NCBI RefSeq assembly: GCF_000003195.3
Contig: NC_012873.2
Location: 47,463,166 to 47,527,165, forward strand
Length of the DNA stretch: 64,000 bases
Direction of reading: 5' to 3'
Source: Sorghum bicolor
Taxonomy: Eukaryota > Streptophyta > Magnoliopsida > Poales > Poaceae
The notes under the pieces are model-generated. The model was not told the origin of the DNA and ran no database searches. It saw nothing but the letters and a program-made list of their open reading frames with translations. Below are positions 57,459 to 64,000 of this stretch, one piece after another (position 1 is the first letter of the stretch; every line of letters starts with the position of its first letter). The translations under genes were made by a program, and so were the position numbers.

Positions 57459-58485
57459 ATGTTGACAACCAAAAGTGACTAAAATTTATAATGGACTTCA
57501 CCATCATATTTTTGTCGTCAAGTTGGTCAAAAAATATATTTGGATCATCTCATTTGGATCTTGGACGAAGAAATAATGATTTGGGGGTGCTGGCCTAGCC
57601 GGAACAGGCCTGGCAGGTTTGGAAAAGTTCTTCAAATGCAAGATTGATCTGCACCATTGAGTTCTTCTCGTTGAGCTGATCAAAAAACATATATGGTTTG
57701 TCCCATTTGAAGTCCGGACAAATTAATTCTAAATTTCGGAAGGTTTTCTGTCGTACGCATGTAGCAGAACCAGCCAGACCGGGTCTGGAACCGGCTAGGT
57801 CGGTTTGGTTGCAGCAAAATCAGCCAGGCCAGTTCTAGAACCAGCTAGGCCGGTTTGCCTAGCCATGTGGCTGCCCAGGGCCCATGAAAATCGGCCTAGC
57901 CGGTTTAGGAACCGGCTAGGCCAATTTGTAGATGTATTTTCATATGGGAAACTTGAAGATCACGATTTGAAGTTGTTTAGGATAAGACCACCCCCTCTAT
58001 ATACGAGAGGATCACGGCCGATTAAAGATTCAACACGTAATCGTCAAAAACACATCTACTTCAACCCTTTTACTCTCTTTTTCCAACCCCATGTTATTCA
58101 TCCCTTGATCCGACGACCAATGATGGCACTCTAGGCTTGTCAACCAACCTAGGGCAACTCGGCAACATCCTAACCCTGATGGGGTCCCTCCCGGGCTAGA
58201 GCTTCAACGGTTTTTTTGCTAGTTTGCCTAAAAACTAGCCGGTTCTTCGTCACGCAAGTACATTGGTTATCCTTTGGTGGTTTACTTATAAATCTCTCCA
58301 TTCTTCACCACGAAAGAGTGACATCCTTGCTGCGTTCTTCGATCCGTGGTGGCCTGGGCGTCCAAGGCTCTGTTGGTGTGTGATCCGGATCCTATTCGGC
58401 GTTAACAATGCAATACACAATCCTAGCGGTGGAACGAAAAATTTTATATAGAATTGTAGGGTGGCAGAAGGGGCAAACACTATCA
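57459..58485 (+). repeat. 3' LTR of the Tat element (uninterrupted)
   Basis: Starts TGTTGACAACC. It aligns with the three pieces of the left LTR and preserves the empty sites for both solo LTRs inserted there (about 57,885 and 57,977). The end is placed at ACTATCA; homology to the left LTR ends one to two bases earlier. Confidence 0.82.
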
Positions 58486-58878
58486 ACATCTTATACAACG
58501 TATAACATATATCAATCTATCCACATCCCTAATTTTTTCAATGCTTACATGTATTTAGATCATAATAACATAACAAATCACAAATTCAAATTCGACATGA
58601 GATTTATAAATAAATTTAATATTAATATAATGGGTAACTGTTTTTAGTTTAGACATACTTTATATATATAACTTGTTAACAATATCTGTTCTTGTGTGTA
58701 CCGTCAACACCATTGCATTTAAAAATACAAGATCAAATATATTCCTTTTATGTTTAACCATGATTTTAAGGTCCCATGTTACCAATGCAAATTCAAGAAC
58801 GAAAAAACCATACGTTTTGGAGAAGAAAAACATGTACATGGTCAAGACATTGACGTGTTAGGAGGGGCACGAGTAACG

Positions 58879-58926
58879 GGCGCTACTAGTTGGTGGAAAG
58901 GGGCGCTACTAGTTGGTGGAAAGGGG
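58879..58926 (+). repeat. 23-bp tandem duplication
   Basis: GCGCTACTAGTTGGTGGAAA-type unit repeated twice at a 23-bp offset (58,881 and 58,904). Confidence 0.85.
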
Positions 58927-58960
58927 GAGCTATCTTTTGTGTTCCTACAAATAATGTCTA

Positions 58961-59208
58961 CTCTCCCATTCCCAAATAAATGTCATTCTTACTTTTTGAG
59001 AAGTCTAACGGTTTTAACTTTGACCAAATATTTATAAAAAATATTAATATTTATAGTACACTCATTAGATAAGATTGTTAAATCTATTTTCATAATAAAC
59101 TTATTTGGAGATATAAGTGTTACTAATATTTTCTATAAATCTAGTCAAATTTAAGAAGATTTGACTAGCACGAATATAACAACGACACTTATTTTGGAAC
59201 TGAGGAAG
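58961..59208. mobile_element. Stowaway-type MITE (diverged)
   Basis: About 248 bp with imperfect inverted ends (CTCTCCCATTCCCAAATAAA left; TTATTTTGGAACTGAGGAAG right), flanked by TA on both sides. The ends match the Stowaway CTCCCTCCG-type consensus with changes. Confidence 0.7.
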
Positions 59209-59376
59209 TATATTCTAATTTGTAAGATATTTCGGTTTTGTTCTAGTCTAGTTTTTTATTTTGTGAAAGTTGTGCAAGTTGAACGTTGGGCAAAACTTAA
59301 ACATTTTATAACGGACATTGCATGTCCTCTCTATGTTCTAAATTATAAGATATTTATATTTTTATAAATATTAATT

Positions 59377-59381
<5 letters not shown>

Positions 59382-59435
<54 letters not shown>

Positions 59436-59436
59436 T
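59382..59436. repeat. Compound (TA)n(GA)n microsatellite
   Basis: About 29 bp of alternating TA followed without a gap by about 25 bp of alternating AG. Confidence 0.95.
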
Positions 59437-59671
59437 AGTGTTTAAGTAAGCTATGCATCTAGAAAAACTAGAAGTGTTATAAATTTGAAATAAAGGAAGT
59501 TTGCAAATCAATTTGAGAATACACAAATAGGATATTTCCTATGGAATTATGGAGGTTAAAATTGACTCTATATACTAAATTTGGTCAAAAATACATATAA
59601 CCTTTGACTCTACATACTACCTTTGATAAAAAAACACTTATAACCTTTGACTTTACAATCCTTGGAATGTA

Positions 59672-59930
59672 CTCCCTCCATTCCAAATTAGAAGCCATTC
59701 TAAGAATCTTGGAGAGTTAAATCATCTCAAGTTTGACTAAATTTATATGGTAAGATAATAATATTTATGTTGTCAACTTAGTATCATTACATTGTTTATT
59801 AATTATATTTTCATATTATAACTATTTGATATTACAAATCTTTGTAAATTTTTTTATAATTTTGGTCAAAGTTGAGATGATTTGACTCTCCAACATTCTT
59901 GGAATGACTTACAATTTGGGATGGAGGGGG
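59672..59930. mobile_element. Stowaway-type MITE
   Basis: 259 bp, inverted ends CTCCCTCCATTCCAAATT and AATTTGGGATGGAGGGGG, flanked by TA (59,670-59,671 and 59,931-59,932). AT-rich and able to fold on itself. Length, ends and TA target fit Stowaway (Tc1/mariner-derived). Confidence 0.88.
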
Positions 59931-60554
59931 TACAAGATTCGGTAAATACTTCTAATTATAAATCGTTCCATATATTGCAAAATAAATCTATATCTAATTC
60001 ACTTTTATAGGAAGTTGAATCTGAGACCTAAAGATTCTACTATTAAGGATAGCTCTAACGTTGTTGTCATGGTGGTGCTAGGAGGAGAGAGAAATAAGAA
60101 TAACACGTGCCAAGGATTGAAGTCCTAGTGCTATGGTGGTGCGTGCTAGCACCAATGATTTGGGTACTCTTGCCAACTAGAGAAAAAACTACTGTTTTTA
60201 TTTTTCATGAGTCCCGGCTTAGAAAATGTTAGATGTTTCACATGTTGGAATTTTTTTGGCTAGCAAAACATGACGACGTGTCCAGCTTCGCATCTTACAT
60301 AGCGAATATACTAAGTTGTCCTAAAACATGTAACTACTCGACTATGTTAATGTTTTTGTGTTTTAAGGTTTGATCAATTTTATCCTAATTTCTAGGTGAC
60401 ATACATTTTTATGATTAGAGAGAGCATACCTTAGAAAGTCCCATGGCAGAGACGTCTTTGAGTGGATTCTCCATACACTCACAAGTCCGATTGTAACGCT
60501 GACTCTCACGGAGTCACGCCACTCACGGTTTTTGACTTGAATTCAGATGTCTCG

Positions 60555-60599
60555 TTCTAGAAGCAAAGCGTAAATTCCTATCTACTCCGTATATAAATA
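60555..60599 (+). promoter_or_regulatory. Candidate HSF gene promoter: two-unit heat-shock-element core plus TATA
   Basis: TTCTAGAA (60,555-60,562) is a two-unit TTCnnGAA core, 29 bp upstream of TATAAATA (60,592-60,599). The TATA lies about 500 bp before the preferred start codon, which would mean a long 5' UTR. Functional heat-shock elements usually need three units, so this is tentative. Confidence 0.3.
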
Positions 60600-61098
60600 A
60601 TATAAAATTCTTAAAAGCAAGAAAACTGGTATACATAAATAATAATAAACTACTCTCTCTCAATCTGTCTCGAAAAGATCACTGTTGTTGATTTGACATT
60701 TTATTTGGCTATCCATCTTATTACAATTTTTATATAAATATCATCTATTTTGATATGATTTATTTGATCATTAGATGTATTTTAATAACAATTTATTTAT
60801 TTTAGAATTTGCACAATCATTAAAGGTATTTTAATAATAATTTATTTATTTTAGATTTGCATAAAAATTTTAAATAAGACGAGCAGTTAAATATAATTGG
60901 TTAAAGTTAAAAATATTAATTTTTTAAGACGAAAAGCAAGAAAACTGAAGTGACAAAATAATTATGGAGAAATCAAACCAAACCAAACCAAAACAAACCC
61001 CACCCGCGACGAGGAGACTTCCTTCCCCACTCCCCTACCCAACTCCCCCTTCGCCCAGACGCCCACTCGGACCACCACGCGCTGCCGCATCACCCGTC

Positions 61099-64000
61099 AT
61101 GGAGGTCGCCGCCGCCCGCGGGACCGGCAGCGGAGGAGGAGGAGGAGGTGGTGGCGGCGGTGGTGGACCGGCCCCGTTCCTGCTGAAGACGTACGAGATG
61201 GTGGACGACCCGTCAAGCGACGCGGTGGTGTCGTGGAGCGACGCCTCCGACGGGAGCTTCGTCGTCTGGAACCCGCCCGAGTTCGCGGCGCGGATGCTGC
61301 CCACCTACTTCAAGCACAACAACTTCTCCAGCTTCATCCGCCAGCTCAACACATACGTGCGTAAAACAACGGCCCCTCACCTCCCTGTTCTGCCCTATCA
61401 TGCTCTTGTATATGATGCGCTACTCGTACTGCGGATCCGGCCCACTCCTTTGGTTGGAGTGGTGGGGGATTTGGTCGTTAAGGTTGCGCGGGTGCAAGGG
61501 ATCGCCCTCCTTTGGTTGGAGTTTAGGTGAATTTTGTGCTGTTTGTTTTGGGGAATTTTGCGTCGTGATTTGGGCTCATAGGGACCTTAATTTCAGTGTC
61601 AACGGTTCTAGGTGCCGAAATGTTTGTGCCCTTTTGCCGAATTGTTAATATATGTGGGTTTCTGTTTTCTGCTAGATTAATTGATTGGTCGGAAACTTAG
61701 AATTGTGCCAAAATAAATGCTGGGAAACTGAAAACTCAACATGTTCTCCAAAGTCCAAACACATTGTATGGGTTTTTGTGTGGCCATGTGCTGCTGTTCT
61801 AATATAGCTCGAGGTTAAGAATTGGAGCCAACCGCATTCAGGAAGCAGAACTGGGACTGAGTTCTACTTGTCATGGTTCCATTGGCAAGGTACTAATGAT
61901 TGATTTTTTCTGTTTTTTGTTTTAGCCTAAAAATTTGAACAGGTCGTATTTTATGGTGGTGCTAGTGTAAAAGAGCTCTTTTGAGTTGTAAAACTACTTA
62001 TTATGATCAGTGGATGTGAAGTTTGGTGTAGCCTCAGTATCATCCTTCAAGGCTACAACAGAGCTTTTTTTTTCAAAACATAGCCCAAATATGCTAGGGT
62101 AGTGAGAATTTTGATAACATTATGTATATCTAAATCAATCTAATGTTCAGGTGATTGGTAAGGTCTACGTCAACTTAAGCTTAATGCATTTTAATGTATT
62201 GAAAAAATTGCATTATGTCATTTTTTCCATTATTACTAATTCACTTTTATTTTCCGAACATTGAAAATTTCTTAAGGAAGCTCATTGACAATGGGTGTCA
62301 ACTTGATTTGACAGTCATATTTGAAGATGATCCTTTTGTAGTTTCAGAAAAGTGGAGGGCGGGACTTAGTTCTAGTGTTGATTATTGTGCTCACTATTTG
62401 GTGCAAATGAATGAATAATCTGAGATATTAAAATCATAGTTTGTGAATGCACCTAGATTAGTTAAATGTTTAAGATCTTCTGCCTCTGTAGTGTCATGGA
62501 TTGGATCAGGATTGGTCTTGATGATCCAAAATCCACGGTTCTGTTGATTATTTGTCAGCCATGTTCGTTTATTGGGTCCACCTTTCTAATTTCATTTATA
62601 ATCAATATAAATTGTAGTTCAGTTCAGTAGCAGGGTCTGCATTTGAATTCTGTGCTGTGGTCTTTATTTGGTTATTAATTCTACTGTTGGTTTAGTATTG
62701 TAGCTCACACCTCTATGTTGTATCTAAGCACAAGTCATTTCTTTTGGATCCTATGGATCTCTCTGAGAACGTGAAGGATCAGATATGTTCTTAGCGTATA
62801 GAAAAAATGGCAATATGGACTCGGGATTCTGGTTTCAGGATTACTGTTTTCTAGGTCTTCACCAGGAGCTGGGAAACTGTTGATAAGTGTTAACTATTAC
62901 AGGTCCAATCTTGGTAAAATTCTGGTCGGTGTTTTCTTTTGTTATGTCAATATTTTTCAAAGCGAAAACCTATGGAAAATGGATGACAAAAAGATACAAA
63001 GAAATCACTGTGCTCCCACTGCTATGTTCTACTCTAGTCCACCTGGGATTTCCCTGCAGTCAATTCCGGTATTAGGACCCTGTTTGAACTTCCATTCCCT
63101 TGTCTGTTGAACCGGCTCTACAAGTTTGAAGTGAATCACTAGTGTTAACTGTAGAGGATAGTGTAGATATTAGTATTTTTTTCCTTCTAGTGAGGTAATA
63201 AGCATATCTAAACTTTTCATTCTATTAAGGTCCAAATATAACACTTACTTTTTTTTGCGCTTGCTGCAGTCCTTAAAGAAACTTTGATTACTTTGATATT
63301 ATATGCTATTGTGTGATGCTTGCTTGCTTTTGTGTATCCTTGTTGACTTGTAACAGTAGAACTGTTTAGGAAAGAACTGTACTTTTGACATTTAGTTAAT
63401 CCTGAAGAAGGGATACATGAAAACCCGCTAAGAAAATGTCAATGTTGCAGGGTTTTCGTAAAATAGACCCAGAGCGCTGGGAATTTGCTAATGAATACTT
63501 TGTCAAGGGACAGAAGCACCTGCTGAAGAATATCCACAGGCGAAAACCCATCCACAGCCACAGCCATCAACCAGGTGCCCTGCCTGACAATGAGCGTGCT
63601 TTATTTGAGGATGAGATTGACCGGCTTTCACGGGAGAAAGCTGCCCTGCAGGCTGACCTCTGGAAATTCAATCAGCAGCAGTCAGGGGCTGTGAGCCAGA
63701 TTGAAGATCTTGAGCGGCGAGTGCTTGACATGGAGCAGCGACAGACGAAGATGCTTAGCTTCTTGCAGCAGGCTCAGAAGAACCCTCAGTTTGTCAGCAA
63801 GCTCATTAAGATGGCAGAGGCATCCCCAATCTTCGCGGATGCATTTCACAAGAAGCGAAGGCTACCTGGGTTTGAATACATCACCGAGGCCACTGAAACT
63901 GCCACTAGCTTTTTTGATGACCATAGCAGCTCTTCCAGGCAAGAAATGGGCAACCTTCTGAATCAGCACTTCTCTGACAAGCTGAAGCTTGGACTCTGTC
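61099..64000 (+). CDS. HSFA5: Class A heat-shock transcription factor, HsfA5 type (partial: exon 1 and start of exon 2)
   Basis: Nuclear transcription factor that binds heat-shock elements. Exon 1 is 61,099-61,356 and exon 2 starts at 63,452 and leaves the window. The join is phase 0 after QLNTY, the intron position conserved in plant HSF genes. Residues about 24-117 form the DNA-binding domain ([27 protein letters not shown], then [14 protein letters not shown]). [16 protein letters not shown] and the class A-type coiled coil (about 130-200, with insert) follow, then a KKRRLP nuclear signal. The [19 protein letters not shown] and KKRRLP wording fits HsfA5, known to pair with and repress HsfA4 factors. 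A Gly-rich run precedes the domain. Start chosen at the ATG in MEVAAARG; an in-frame ATG at 60,964 would add 45 Pro-rich residues that look like UTR. Confidence 0.92.
61357..63451 (+). other. Intron 1 of the HSF gene
   Basis: 2,095 bp, donor GTGCGT and acceptor TTGCAG. T-rich with no obvious transposon. Open frames inside it (for example 62,215-62,418) are not supported as genes. Confidence 0.9.

Larger units (their letters stand above)
14417..58485 (+). mobile_element. Tat-lineage Ty3/gypsy element expanded by nested insertions
   Basis: The two LTRs share the TGTTGACAA start and a common 3' end (GGCAAACACTAT). The left LTR survives in three pieces (14,417-14,795, 16,747-16,880, 35,545-36,044; about 1,015 bp), the right one is intact (57,459-58,485; about 1,027 bp). 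Between them lie Tat-type gag and RNase H remnants on the plus strand, and a polypurine tract (AAAACAGGGGGAT) just before the right LTR. RT and integrase were not found, so a large part of pol is deleted. I could not match the outer flanks as a TSD, so the right-hand end is approximate. Confidence 0.8.
58486..60963. other. AT-rich intergenic spacer upstream of the HSF gene
   Basis: Holds two Stowaway-type MITEs, a 23-bp tandem duplication, a TA/GA microsatellite, and a degenerate MITE-like stretch near 60,650-60,940. No convincing ORF. This is the only long stretch without LTR sequence and likely includes the HSF promoter. Confidence 0.65.

Noticed and set aside
58408..58498. A TSD matching ATGAA (left of 14,417) at the right end of the Tat element
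   Set aside because: None of the plausible right ends (58,480, 58,485, 58,488) is followed by a matching pentamer, so no TSD is claimed.
62215..62418. 67-codon ORF within the HSF intron
   Set aside because: No domain, and it lies in a canonical phase-0 intron between two well-supported exons.

Overview
This window looks like nuclear DNA of a grass. The only convincing host gene is a plant class A heat-shock factor at the right edge, and the rest is a dense nest of LTR retrotransposons, a Helitron and MITEs of types typical of large panicoid genomes. A panicoid such as sugarcane, sorghum or Miscanthus is my inference; the sequence alone does not fix the species. All boundaries below come from reading terminal motifs, target-site duplications (TSDs) and paralogous copies by eye.

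Layout. (1) 1-13,339: the gag-pol body and 3' LTR of a decayed Ty3/gypsy chromovirus, probably CRM clade. It is split inside its protease by a very young non-coding LTR element (1,406-9,039, TSD TGTGA). (2) 13,340-14,416: a minus-strand LTR stub plus about 350 bp unassigned. (3) 14,417-58,485: one Tat-lineage gypsy element blown up to about 44 kb by nesting. Its 5' LTR carries two solo LTRs (14,796-16,741 and 16,881-35,539). The second contains another LTR (17,565-34,972), which contains a minus-strand LTR-type insertion (18,137-33,511). That in turn holds a 4.6-kb Tekay-type solo LTR and a gag-only SIRE-like copia composite. The Tat interior holds decayed gag and RNase H remnants and a copia element (39,063-56,806). 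The copia element contains a Helitron-like insertion (41,991-53,077), which contains a gag-only Athila/Tat-type element (45,310-52,770). (4) 58,486-60,963: a low-copy-looking AT-rich spacer with two Stowaway-type MITEs and a microsatellite. (5) 61,099-64,000: the 5' part of an HsfA5-type heat-shock factor gene (two exons, running off the window).

Several elements have lost the genes needed to move themselves: the LARD-like element has no ORF, and the SIRE-like and Athila-like elements keep only gag. They must have relied on enzymes from relatives elsewhere. The autonomous-type elements (CRM-like, copia, Tat) are all broken by stops, frameshifts or deletions. The HSF gene is the only gene likely to matter to the plant. 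It begins about 2.6 kb from the edge of the nest.
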